In this document: piece by piece, positions 8,409-16,194 of the stretch
Layout: the number at the start of each line of letters is the position of its first letter
How positions within the stretch are numbered: position 1 is the stretch's first letter
Source: Arthrobacter globiformis NBRC 12137
GTDB taxonomy: Bacteria; Actinomycetota; Actinomycetes; Actinomycetales; Micrococcaceae
Assembly: GCF_000238915.1 (NCBI RefSeq)
Contig: NZ_BAEG01000008.1
Location: 62,001 to 126,000, forward strand
Direction: 5' to 3'
DNA length: 64,000 nt
Program-made: the position numbers and the translations under genes
Notes under the pieces: generated by a model
Database searches by the model: none
Seen by the model: the letters and a program-made list of their open reading frames with translations, nothing else
What the model was told of the DNA's origin: nothing

Positions 8409-8444
8409 TAAATCGGCGAGCCTGAGCGGCCCTTTTGGGTAAAT
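8390..8444. repeat. Direct repeat of terminator right arm
   Basis: Two near-identical copies of about 25 bases, GCTGAGCGGCCTTTTTGGGTAAATC at 8390-8414 and a second starting near 8420. The part after the first copy, TAAATCGGCG, is the reverse complement of the 15-bp tandem unit found before the neighbouring gene. Confidence 0.75.
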
Positions 8445-8494
8445 CAACGGCACCCCGCAGGTAAGGCGCCCGCCGAGCAGAAGCCCCGGAACCC

Positions 8495-9607
8495 CTACAG
8501 CCCCGAGTACGAGTGCAGGCCGTTGAAGAACTGGTTCACGATGGTGAAGTTGAAGACCACGCACAGGTAGCCCACGATCGACAGCCAGGCGGCGCGGGTC
8601 CCCGTCCAGCCGCGGGTAGCGCGGGCGTGGAGGTAGCCGGCATAGACCACCCAGATCACGAAGGTCCATACTTCCTTGGTGTCCCAGCCCCAGAACCGGC
8701 CCCAGGCCTTCTCCGCCCAAATCGCGCCAAACATGAGGGTGAAGGTCCAGCCGATGAAGGCGATCGCGTTGATGCGGTAGGACAGGTTCTCGAGGCTCAG
8801 GGCGGAGGGCACCAGGCGCATGAAGCCCAGCTTGTCCGCGCCCCCGGCCGCGATGGTCTTCTGCCGGTGCGACTGGACCAGCTGCAGCGCGGACATCGCG
8901 AAGGTCAGGGTGAACAGGGCGGAGGACAGCACGGCGATGGACACGTGGATGATCAGCCAGTAGCTCTGCAGCGCGGGCACCAGGTGGCCGACGGGCGTCC
9001 AGAATGCCACGGACGCGGCCACCAGCATGATGATGACCAGGCCCACCACGAAGGTGCCGAGGAAGCGCAGGTCGCGGCGGACCAGGACCACGAGGAACAC
9101 GGCGACGGCCACGAAAGCGCCGGTGGTGAGGAACTCGTACATGTTGCCCCACGGCACACGGCCGGCGCCCACCGCGCGGGTCAGCACGGCGGCTGCGTGG
9201 ATCGCGGCACCCAGGACGGTCAGTGCCACAGCCACGCGCGCCGGTGCGCGGCGTTCGCCGTAGCGCATGCTGTCATCCGCGGTCTGCCCGACGCCGCCGT
9301 TTGCGGTGCCGGAGGCGTACGACGACGGCCGCTCGGCACGGTCTGCCGGTCCGGACAGGCGGTCCTCACCGCTGCCCGCGGTCCGCGCCGTGGCTGCCGC
9401 TGCGGACGCGCCTGCCGTCACCGGCACCTTGGCGGACGCAGCCGCCGTCGTACCGGCAGCAGCAGCCTTGAGGTCAACCGACTTCAGGGTCTTGCTGCTC
9501 CTGGCCAGGTCCCACGCGAACGCGATGAAGGCGACGGTGTAGGTGCCGGCCGCAAGCAGCATGAAGAGCTCGCTGTACTGGCCCATGGTCTCGTTGATGG
9601 GAAACAT
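8495..9607 (-). CDS. ccsB: Cytochrome c biogenesis protein CcsB (CcsA/ResC-type haem lyase subunit)
   Basis: Polytopic membrane protein of System II cytochrome c maturation, which with ResB exports haem and attaches it to apocytochrome c. The C-terminal half carries the WWD-type haem-handling region (FGAIWAEKAWGRFWGWDTKEVWTF) and flanking histidines (LHARATRGW; IIHVSIAVL). The N-terminal half has a helix, then an Ala-rich variable cytoplasmic stretch. 370 residues. Its start ATG overlaps the ResB stop (TAATG). The four-gene order TlpA, CcdA, ResB, CcsB on one strand is the standard actinobacterial arrangement. Confidence 0.95.
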   Translation of the reverse strand: MFPINETMGQYSELFMLLAAGTYTVAFIAFAWDLARSSKTLKSVDLKAAAAGTTAAASAKVPVTAGASAAAATARTAGSGEDRLSGPADRAERPSSYASGTANGGVGQTADDSMRYGERRAPARVAVALTVLGAAIHAAAVLTRAVGAGRVPWGNMYEFLTTGAFVAVAVFLVVLVRRDLRFLGTFVVGLVIIMLVAASVAFWTPVGHLVPALQSYWLIIHVSIAVLSSALFTLTFAMSALQLVQSHRQKTIAAGGADKLGFMRLVPSALSLENLSYRINAIAFIGWTFTLMFGAIWAEKAWGRFWGWDTKEVWTFVIWVVYAGYLHARATRGWTGTRAAWLSIVGYLCVVFNFTIVNQFFNGLHSYSGL

Positions 9608-11337
9608 TACTGGTCCTTCTTCGGCTCAGGCGAGCCTGCTGGTGAGGAGTTGGAAGGTGCAGTGTCCGTGTTGTCGGCGTCCAGGTTCCACTTTTGCGCC
9701 AGGAGGCCGCGCAGCGTTGCGGCCTCACCGGCCAGCCGGTGATCCTCGCCACGGGCCAGGAGACCGTACTCCACCATGGTCCTGCCGTCCTCGTGGGTGC
9801 CGGTGCGGACCCAGACGCGGCGGCGGTTCACGTAAAGGGAGACGATGAGGCCGGCCACGGCAAGCAGCGCGAAGATGAGGGCGGACAGCTGCCCGGGATT
9901 GTGGTGGATGTCCACGCCCACGTACTTCTTCACGCCCTCGAACGTGATGGAACCCTTGCCTTCGGGCAGCGTGTACGTGTTGCCGGGAGCCAGGGTGATG
10001 CCGCCCGCCTTGAGGCTCCGGGCGTTGAGTTCCTTGAGGTTCTTGACGTCGAGTTCAAAGACGTTCTGCGGAGAACCCTTGTCCAGGCCCAGGTCGCCGT
10101 AGTAGGAGTTCAGGCTCAGCTGCGGGTTGATGAGGTCCGGGTCGCCGCTGAAGGAGATGCCCTGCTCGGTCACGAAGGCCGTGGGGAGGAAGAATCCGGC
10201 GAAGCCCAGCTGGTCGGGCTTGGCGTCCGGGACCTTGATCACCACGGAGGAGTAGTAGTTTTCGCCCTGCAGCTTGGCCACCACGGGGCCCTGCATGGCC
10301 ACGTTGCCGTTGCCGTCGCGGACCGTGACCACCGGGGCGTAGCCGTTGCCCGTCAGGTAGATGCTGGTGCCGCCGAGCGTGACGGGGTCGTTGACCTTAA
10401 GGACTTCCTTCTTGGCCGGCGCCCCGGGGTTTTCCTTGGTGGTGACGTCCGCCGTGAAGTCGATGGGCTGGCCGAACTTGCCCTGGGATTCACGGTCGAA
10501 CGTGGCTTGGAACTTGTCCAGCTGGATCGAGTAAGGCTGGAGCTGGCTGCTCTGGAAGTTGGTGCCGGGGTTGAACTGGTCGTAGCCCACCAGGGTGTTC
10601 ACGAACGTGTCACCCTCCACCAGGATCCGCTGGCCACTGTACCCGAACAGCCCGCCGACGGCCACGGACACCAGCACGCCAATCAGCGAGGTGTGGAAGA
10701 CGAGGTTTCCCACTTCCTTCAGGAAGCCGCGCTCGGCCCCCAAAGTTGGCCGCGCGCCGTCGTCGTGCCTTACCTCAACGCGGTACCCGCGTTTCTTCAG
10801 CAGCGCCGCTGCGTCTTCAATGGCGTCCGACGCCGGGATGCCGGCGTCCGCGGGCACCACCAGGGTGCCGTACTCGGGCAGGCGGGACAGCCGCTTCGGG
10901 GTGCGCGGCGGCTGCGAGCGCATGGCCTTGTAGTGGGCGATGGCGCGCGGCACCACGCAGCCGATCAGCGAGATGAACAGCAGGATGTAGATGGCCGAGA
11001 ACCAGGCCGACGAGTAGACGTCGTACAGCTGCAGCGAGTCCAGCAGCTGGCCGTAGTCCGGGTGGTCCTTGATGTATTGGGTGACCACTGACGGGTTGGC
11101 GGGGCGCTGCGGGAACAGGGATCCGGGCACCGCTGCCACGGCCAGCAGGAGCAGGAGGAACAGCGCGGTGCGCATGCTGGTCAGCTGGGTCCAGGCCCAG
11201 CGGAGCATGCCCACGACGCCGAGGGACGGAACGGCGGCCCCGGCCTTGGCAGCCTTCACGGCGCCCTTTTTGGCAGGCCCGGGCTGCGGGACGTCCTCGG
11301 CCGGGGATTTCTCGGTTGACTTCACACGCTCGCTCAT
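9607..11337 (-). CDS. resB: Cytochrome c biogenesis protein ResB
   Basis: Membrane partner of CcsB in System II haem attachment. About 576 residues from the ATG at 11337 (MSERVKSTEK), which overlaps the CcdA stop as TGATG. Three N-terminal helices (LRWAWTQLTSMRTALFLLLLLA; FSAIYILLFISLIGCVVPR; LVFHTSLIGVLVSVAVGGLFGY), a large periplasmic domain, and a final helix (LIFALLAVAGLIVSLYVNRRRVWV) match the family topology. The conserved FHTSLI histidine segment is present. Confidence 0.95.
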   Translation of the reverse strand: MSERVKSTEKSPAEDVPQPGPAKKGAVKAAKAGAAVPSLGVVGMLRWAWTQLTSMRTALFLLLLLAVAAVPGSLFPQRPANPSVVTQYIKDHPDYGQLLDSLQLYDVYSSAWFSAIYILLFISLIGCVVPRAIAHYKAMRSQPPRTPKRLSRLPEYGTLVVPADAGIPASDAIEDAAALLKKRGYRVEVRHDDGARPTLGAERGFLKEVGNLVFHTSLIGVLVSVAVGGLFGYSGQRILVEGDTFVNTLVGYDQFNPGTNFQSSQLQPYSIQLDKFQATFDRESQGKFGQPIDFTADVTTKENPGAPAKKEVLKVNDPVTLGGTSIYLTGNGYAPVVTVRDGNGNVAMQGPVVAKLQGENYYSSVVIKVPDAKPDQLGFAGFFLPTAFVTEQGISFSGDPDLINPQLSLNSYYGDLGLDKGSPQNVFELDVKNLKELNARSLKAGGITLAPGNTYTLPEGKGSITFEGVKKYVGVDIHHNPGQLSALIFALLAVAGLIVSLYVNRRRVWVRTGTHEDGRTMVEYGLLARGEDHRLAGEAATLRGLLAQKWNLDADNTDTAPSNSSPAGSPEPKKDQ

Positions 11338-12092
11338 CAGATCGGCAACTTCACATCGGTTTGGAACCAGTACTGCAATTCGGTGACCCAGGTGCCCCAC
11401 AGACCCGTGGCCATCAGGATGCCCAGGGCAATCAGGACTCCGCCGCCGGTGCGCTGGATGGCCAGCCGGTGCTTGCGGAAGAAGGACATCACGCCCGCGC
11501 CGCGCCGGACCGCCAGGGCGATCAGCAGGAACGGGATGCCCAGCCCAAGGCTGTAGACGAAGGCCAGGAAGGCGCCCTTCGCGGCGGACGAACCACCGGA
11601 GAGGCTCAGGAGCTGGACGGCGGAGTAGGTGGGGCCGATGCAGGGTGCCCAGCCGAGGCCGAACGTGATTCCCAGCAGCGGCGCGCCCCAGAGGCCTGCC
11701 GGCGGTTTCGCGTGGATCTTGGCGTCCCTCTGGAACCAGGAGAAGCCGCCCATGAACACCACGCCCATCAGGATCACCAGGACACCCAGGACCTGCGTGA
11801 TCCAGGCGTTCTGCCCGCCGGAGATCAGGGAACCCAGCTGCCCGAACGCGCCGCCGAGCAGCACGAAGATCACCGAGAAACCCAGCACGAACAGGCCGAT
11901 GCCCGCCAGCATGCGGCCGCGCTTCTGCTTCTGCAGGTCAACGCCCGTGAGGCCCGTGACGTAGCCCAGGTATCCGGGCACCAGCGGGAGCACGCACGGC
12001 GAAAGGAAGGACACGAGTCCGGCCAGCAGCGCCACGGGGATGGCGAGCAGGAGCGAACCGTTCAGGATGGCTTCGGCGAAGGGGCTGTTCAC
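11337..12092 (-). CDS. ccdA: Cytochrome c biogenesis protein CcdA (thiol-disulfide electron carrier)
   Basis: Six-helix membrane protein that passes reducing equivalents from cytoplasmic thioredoxin to the extracytoplasmic thioredoxin-like partner so that apocytochrome cysteines stay reduced. The two conserved cysteine motifs are present: FLSPCVLPLVPGYLGY in the first helix and FGLGWAPCIGPTYSAV in the fourth. 251 residues. It lies 6 bases after the TlpA-like gene and overlaps resB. Confidence 0.95.
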   Translation of the reverse strand: MNSPFAEAILNGSLLLAIPVALLAGLVSFLSPCVLPLVPGYLGYVTGLTGVDLQKQKRGRMLAGIGLFVLGFSVIFVLLGGAFGQLGSLISGGQNAWITQVLGVLVILMGVVFMGGFSWFQRDAKIHAKPPAGLWGAPLLGITFGLGWAPCIGPTYSAVQLLSLSGGSSAAKGAFLAFVYSLGLGIPFLLIALAVRRGAGVMSFFRKHRLAIQRTGGGVLIALGILMATGLWGTWVTELQYWFQTDVKLPI

Positions 12093-12098
12093 GGGAGG

Positions 12099-12710
12099 TT
12101 ACTCTGCCACGGCAGACTGGATGAGAGCTTTGAGCGTGCCCTTCTCGATCTCCCCCAGCACCCGCGACGCCACCCGGCCCTGCTTGTCCACCACGAGCGT
12201 CGTGGGGACGGCGCCCGGGGGCACAAGACCGGAAACAGCCAGCAGCACGCTGCCGTCCTTGTCGTCGAAGCTCGGGTAGGTAAGGCCGAAAGTCTTGTCG
12301 AAGGCGTCAGCTGTGGCTTTCTCGTCGCGCAGGTTCACACCGAAGAACTGCACGCCCTTGCTCTTGAACTCCTGGTGCAGTGCTTCGAGGGACGGCGCCT
12401 CCACCCGGCAGGGCGCACAGGCGGCGAACCAGAAGTTCAGCACGGTGACCTTGCCCAGGAAGTCCTTGGGTGTCACGGCGGTGCCGTCAAACAGGGTGCC
12501 CTGGATCTGGATGCCGGACTTGCGCTCCGCTGCGGCGAACTCGGTCACCGAGCCGTCGCCGGCCACATAGTTCTTGTTGTCCCCGGCCTTGGCCTGCTTG
12601 GCCAGGGCGTCCTCCTGGGCACAGGCGGACAGGCCCAGCGTGATCGCCGTGAGGGCCAGGCCGCCGGCGGCGAGGACGCTGCGGCGGGAGCTCTTGGGTG
12701 TTTCAGTCAT
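12099..12710 (-). CDS. TlpA/ResA-like thioredoxin-fold lipoprotein
   Basis: Extracytoplasmic thiol-disulfide oxidoreductase that would accept electrons from CcdA and keep the CxxCH haem-binding cysteines of apocytochrome c reduced. 203 residues from the ATG at 12710. The N-terminus has a twin-arginine-like SSRRSVLAAGG stretch and a hydrophobic segment ending in a lipobox, LGLSAC. The active site is NFWFAACAPCRVEAPSL, giving a CAPC redox motif. It is 2 bases after the phosphatase gene and 6 before ccdA, so it is part of the same transcription unit. Confidence 0.93.
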   Translation of the reverse strand: MTETPKSSRRSVLAAGGLALTAITLGLSACAQEDALAKQAKAGDNKNYVAGDGSVTEFAAAERKSGIQIQGTLFDGTAVTPKDFLGKVTVLNFWFAACAPCRVEAPSLEALHQEFKSKGVQFFGVNLRDEKATADAFDKTFGLTYPSFDDKDGSVLLAVSGLVPPGAVPTTLVVDKQGRVASRVLGEIEKGTLKALIQSAVAE

Positions 12711-12712
12711 AG

Positions 12713-13378
12713 CTAGGCTCCGGGGGTGCTCGAGGCACCGGGAAGTAGGGCGGCGGCGGGTTCGCTGTACTCCACGCGCAGCAGGGCACCGTCGTCGCCG
12801 AAAACCAGGGAAGTGAGGGAGGTCAGGGTGCATTCGCGCTTGCGCGGATCGTGCCACAGCGGTTTGCCCTCGGCGCTGAGCCGGGTGGCCCAGATCGGAA
12901 GCTGGTGGCAGACCAGGATCGCCTCGGCACCGTCGCCGCCCAGCTCGATGGCCTTGGCGCGGGCTTCCCGGACGGCCTCGGTGACGCGGGCCGCCTGCAG
13001 CTTATAGGGCTCTCCCCAGGACGGCCGGAAGGGGTTGATCAGATGCGGCCAGTGCTTGGGTTTGCGCAGCTCGGCCTTGGTGACCTTCAGCCCTTCGAAG
13101 TAGTTTTCCGCCTCGATGATGCGGCTGTCGGTGTGGATGTCCAGCCCAAGCGCTTCCGAGGTGGGCTGCGCGGTTTCCTGGGCACGGGTGAGCGGCGACG
13201 CCACCAGGTACACGATGTTGGCGCCCTGGGAGGCACGTTCGCGGAAGTGCTCGGCGAGCGTCTGCGCCATCTGCCGGCCAAGTTCGGAGAGGTGGAATTC
13301 AGGCAGCCTGCCGTACAGGACACCTTCGGGGTTGTGGACCTCGCCGTGGCGGAGCAAATGGACAGTGGCTTGGGGCAT
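12713..13378 (-). CDS. Histidine phosphatase family protein
   Basis: Branch-1 histidine phosphatase (phosphoglycerate-mutase fold), about 221 residues. The catalytic RHG motif is at the N-terminus (VHLLRHGEVHNP), followed by GRLPEFHLSELGRQMA, SPLTRAQETA and the second catalytic histidine in ILVCHQLPIW. Substrate unknown; often the first gene of the cytochrome c maturation operon in actinobacteria. I chose ATG 13378 because the RHG motif normally lies about 10 residues from the start; an ATG at 13408 is also in frame. Confidence 0.85.
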   Translation of the reverse strand: MPQATVHLLRHGEVHNPEGVLYGRLPEFHLSELGRQMAQTLAEHFRERASQGANIVYLVASPLTRAQETAQPTSEALGLDIHTDSRIIEAENYFEGLKVTKAELRKPKHWPHLINPFRPSWGEPYKLQAARVTEAVREARAKAIELGGDGAEAILVCHQLPIWATRLSAEGKPLWHDPRKRECTLTSLTSLVFGDDGALLRVEYSEPAAALLPGASSTPGA

Positions 13379-13418
13379 GTCTACCAGTTTCTCAAAGGGC
13401 AGGGGCAATGACGAAATC

Positions 13419-13526
13419 TTCTACAACAAGTAGAACTCAAAGTTTTTTCAGAAAGTTCCCGGCCGATGGAATAAAAGATGCAAATGCATGTTTATACTGG
13501 ATGCAGCAGTTAGTTGAGACTTCAAC
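13419..13526 (+). promoter_or_regulatory. Divergent promoter region with candidate operators for the YceI gene
   Basis: An unusually AT-rich interval between divergent genes. It has an inverted repeat TTCTAC-AACAA-GTAGAA (13419-13435), a -10-like TATACT at 13493-13498, and a second inverted repeat GTTGA-GACT-TCAAC (13513-13526) just downstream of that -10, where a repressor would sit. The second resembles MarR-family operators often found before YceI genes; no regulator gene is adjacent. Confidence 0.4.
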
Positions 13527-13575
13527 AAAAGGTTCAACGATCACCCGCCTGACCACCGATACAAGGAGCACCACC

Positions 13576-14124
13576 ATGGCACTTTCCACCGAGCTCACCC
13601 GCGGCACCTGGACCCTCGACAACTCCCACAGCGAGATCGCCTTCACCGTCCGCCACGCCGGCATCAGCAAGGTCCGCGGCCAGTTCAAGGACGCCGCCGC
13701 CACCCTGAACCTCGCCGACGACGTCACGGCCACCAAGGTCGAGGCCACCATCCAGACCGCCAGCTTCGACTCCGGCGATGCCAACCGCGACGGCCACGTC
13801 CGCGGCGAAGACTTCTTCGACGTCGAAAAGTTCCCGGAGATCTCCTTCGTCTCCAATGGCCTTGTTGCCAACGGTGACAGCTACGAACTCCAGGGCGACC
13901 TGACCATCAAGGGTGTCACCCGCCCCGTCTCCCTGGAGACCGAATTCAACGGCGTTGCAGTGGACCCCTTCGGCAACACCCGCGCCGGCGTTTCCGCCGA
14001 GACCACCATCAGCCGCAAGGACTTCGGCCTGACCTGGAACGCCGTGTTGGAAGCCGGCGGCGTCCTCGTCAGCGACAAGGTTGCCATCAACCTTGAACTG
14101 GCCTTCATCGCACCTGCAGCCTAG
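13576..14124 (+). CDS. YceI family protein
   Basis: 182-residue lipocalin-like protein of the YceI family, which binds isoprenoid-type lipids such as polyprenols or isoprenoid quinones. Typical features are the start GTWTLDNSHSEIAFTVRHAG, the middle stretch GEDFFDVEKFPEISFVSNG and GDLTIKGVTRPVSLETEF. No signal peptide is visible, as in many actinobacterial cytoplasmic members. The ATG at 13576 is preceded by AAGGAG. It is a single gene with its own promoter region and terminator. Confidence 0.9.
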   Translation: MALSTELTRGTWTLDNSHSEIAFTVRHAGISKVRGQFKDAAATLNLADDVTATKVEATIQTASFDSGDANRDGHVRGEDFFDVEKFPEISFVSNGLVANGDSYELQGDLTIKGVTRPVSLETEFNGVAVDPFGNTRAGVSAETTISRKDFGLTWNAVLEAGGVLVSDKVAINLELAFIAPAA

Positions 14125-14165
14125 GTTTCCGGCAGGTCCGGCAGGCACGATTGCTGGAACCCCCA

Positions 14166-14198
14166 CGCCCCGTCCGCGGACTCTCCGCGGGCGGGGCG
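14166..14198. terminator. GC-rich hairpin terminator after the YceI gene
   Basis: 15-base arms (14166-14180 and 14184-14198) separated by CTC, with one G-T wobble. It lies 41 bases after the YceI stop and has no long T run. Confidence 0.6.
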
Positions 14199-14252
14199 CT
14201 TGGCGTTCAGGCCTTCTGGAATTGGCAGAATCCCGGGTTTAAAGTGAGTGCC

Positions 14253-14963
14253 ATGAGCACCCCCAGCGATGAACCGGAGCCCCGTGATCCCGGGGCAGTG
14301 CCGCCATCCGGCAGGGATGGTCCGACGCCGGAACCGCAGTTCCCCGGCCAGGAACCGGGACGTCCAACGCCGGGCCAGGCAGGTCAGACGGGCCAGGCGG
14401 GCCAGCCGACGCCAGACCAGCCGGGCCAGCCGACGCCGGACCAACAGTTCCCGGGCCAGCAGCCGCCTGCCGGCGGCCGGTTCGCCTTCGAACTGCCTGC
14501 GGACCGGCCACGGAACTTTAGCGAGATCATGCCGCGCGGGGGCTTCTCCGGCCTCTTCGACGTGACCGGGCTGCCCACAGAGCTCAAGGTGTCCTACTGG
14601 ATCTGGGTGATCGGCGGCCTGCTGGGGCTGCTGGGCGGTGTGATCGGCCTCTTTGGCGTCCTGGTGCTCTTCGCGATCGTTCCCGGCGTGGCTGTCCTCG
14701 TGTTCCTGCTCGTCCTCGTGGCCTTGGCTGTGGCGGCGGCGGAGATTGTCCTGGCCCTGAAGCTGAAGGAAGCCAAGGAGTGGGCGCGGCTGGCCCTGAC
14801 CATCGTGGCCGGGGTGTCGCTGCTGCTGGCCATCATCAGCTCGAGTTTCCCCGCGGGCCAGGACGGGAACTGGCTGGGCTTTGTGGTCAGCCTGGTGGCC
14901 ACGGCGCTGATGTGGGTGCCCAGCTCACAGGCCTGGTTCGTTGCGGCACGGGGCCGCCTCTGA
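14253..14963 (+). CDS. Pro/Gln-rich N-terminus membrane protein, unknown function
   Basis: 236 residues. The first 90 are disordered and Pro/Gly/Gln-rich, with repeated GQPTPDQ-type units. They are followed by three to four hydrophobic helices starting at VSYWIWVIGGLLGLLGGVIGLFG and ending near LWVPSSQAWF-like residues. A conserved-looking stretch LPADRPRNFSEIMPRGGFSGLFDVTGLPTELKVSYW links the two halves. Similar soluble-tail plus short membrane-domain proteins are common in Micrococcaceae and unassigned. The next gene has the same architecture, so the two may be a related pair. Confidence 0.6.
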   Translation: MSTPSDEPEPRDPGAVPPSGRDGPTPEPQFPGQEPGRPTPGQAGQTGQAGQPTPDQPGQPTPDQQFPGQQPPAGGRFAFELPADRPRNFSEIMPRGGFSGLFDVTGLPTELKVSYWIWVIGGLLGLLGGVIGLFGVLVLFAIVPGVAVLVFLLVLVALAVAAAEIVLALKLKEAKEWARLALTIVAGVSLLLAIISSSFPAGQDGNWLGFVVSLVATALMWVPSSQAWFVAARGRL

Positions 14964-15119
14964 ATGGCGCCCTGCGGGGGACACCGATCCTGGCCAGACA
15001 ATGCCCTGCAGCACAGCGTTTCCGCAGGTTGGGGCGCCTTTTGGAATACCTCTCTGGAATGATCCACCGCATACCCGCTGAGGGGTACGGTGGGAAGTGA
15101 ACCATGCTGGGGAGGGCAG

Positions 15120-15148
15120 GCGTCTGAACCGGTAGCCGATTCAGACGT
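15120..15148. promoter_or_regulatory. Hairpin in the 5' leader of the PQYGQ-repeat protein
   Basis: Inverted repeat CGTCTGAA (15121-15128) and TTCAGACG (15140-15147), extendable by partial pairing inside the loop, just upstream of the AAAGGA ribosome site and the ATG at 15169. It could be an mRNA structure or a protein site. Confidence 0.35.
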
Positions 15149-15168
15149 CACTATGCAAAGGACCGCTC

Positions 15169-16101
15169 ATGAGCAATCCTCCAGTCCCGCACTCCAATGA
15201 CCCCGGCTCCAATGAGCCGGAAAACGGTCGTCAGCCAGGCGACGGGCAGCCCCGCTACGGTCAGGACGCGCCCCAGCACGAGCAGGGCACGCCCCAGTTC
15301 GGGCAGAACAGCCCGCAGTACGGCCAGGGAACACCGCCCGCTGCACCCCAGTACGGCGAGAACGCGCCGCAGTTCGGGCAGAACGCCCCGCAGTACGGAC
15401 AGAACGCACCCCAGTACGGGCAGGGCGGGCAGAACGCCCCGCAATACGGCCAGAACCCGCCCCAGTACGGGCAGACCGGACAGGGCGGCGCACCGCAGTA
15501 CGGGCAGTCGCAGTACGGGCAGAACCCGCCCCAGTACGGACAGTCTCAGTTTGGGCAGTCCCCTTACGGCGGCCAGAGCCCTTATGGCCAGTCCCCCTAT
15601 GGGCAGTACCCGTCGGAACAGGCCCAGGCAGCAACCGGCGCCGGGGTTCCGCAGCTCGTGAACTATTCCTTCTGGCTGATCATCGCTGCGGGCGTGCTGT
15701 CGCTCCTGAACCTCCTGGTCACGATCCCCACCCTGGACGACCCGGCCATGCGGAGCACGTTCGAGGAGCAGCTGCGCGGCAGCGGCCAGGACATCGCGTT
15801 CGAGGACATCAAGGGCTTCATCATTGGAACCATGGTGGTCTTTGCCCTGATCGGCGCCGGCCTCTACGCGCTGGTGGCCTTCAACGTCCGAAAGGGCAAG
15901 AACTGGGCCCGCATCCTGGGCACCGTCTTTGCAGCGCTTTCCGTGTTCAGCCTCTTCCCGCTGGGCCTGAACACCCTGGTGGGCGTCCTCGGCATCGCCG
16001 CGATTATCATGCTTTACCTGCCCGGCGCGGCGCCGTACTTCCAGAAGCCGCAGCCGTTCGCCAACCCGTACTCGCAGCCGGGCGGCCCGTACGGCCGTTA
16101 G
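15169..16101 (+). CDS. PQYGQ-repeat membrane protein, unknown function
   Basis: 310 residues. Residues 20-150 are a low-complexity region built from repeats of the form PQYGQN / PPQYGQ / SPYGQ, rich in Gln, Tyr, Gly and Pro. The C-terminal half has four hydrophobic segments beginning LVNYSFWLIIAAGVLSLLNLL, with a loop FEEQLRGSGQDIAFEDIKGF and the pair VRKGKNWARILGTVFA. The soluble tail plus compact membrane part is typical of many actinobacterial proteins without known role. It starts at an ATG preceded by AAAGGA. Confidence 0.65.
   Translation: MSNPPVPHSNDPGSNEPENGRQPGDGQPRYGQDAPQHEQGTPQFGQNSPQYGQGTPPAAPQYGENAPQFGQNAPQYGQNAPQYGQGGQNAPQYGQNPPQYGQTGQGGAPQYGQSQYGQNPPQYGQSQFGQSPYGGQSPYGQSPYGQYPSEQAQAATGAGVPQLVNYSFWLIIAAGVLSLLNLLVTIPTLDDPAMRSTFEEQLRGSGQDIAFEDIKGFIIGTMVVFALIGAGLYALVAFNVRKGKNWARILGTVFAALSVFSLFPLGLNTLVGVLGIAAIIMLYLPGAAPYFQKPQPFANPYSQPGGPYGR
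15285..15620 (+). repeat. In-gene repeats encoding PQYGQ units
   Basis: Repeated DNA units of the form CCCCAGTACGGGCAGAAC and variants, in frame, encode the low-complexity domain of the surrounding gene. Unit number is likely to vary between strains. Confidence 0.7.
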
Positions 16102-16117
16102 TTAGGCGACCGCTGCC

Positions 16118-16135
16118 GGCGGCTTGCAAGCCGCC
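16118..16135. terminator. 18-bp palindrome between convergent genes
   Basis: GGCGGCTTGCAAGCCGCC is a perfect palindrome between the stops of the PQYGQ-repeat gene and rex. There is no T tract, so termination by it is a guess. Confidence 0.4.
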
Positions 16136-16194
16136 AGGCATCGCGAGCAACAAGCCGCCATCCCCAACGGGCGCGGATTCCTGAAAGGCCGGAG

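Noticed and set aside
9694..11091. 465-codon plus-strand frame opposite resB
   Set aside because: Antisense shadow; resB motifs and operon overlaps are on the minus strand.
15285..15620. Secreted adhesin repeat domain
   Set aside because: PQYGQ repeats precede membrane helices, but there is no signal peptide or cell-wall anchor, so a cytoplasmic tail is more likely.
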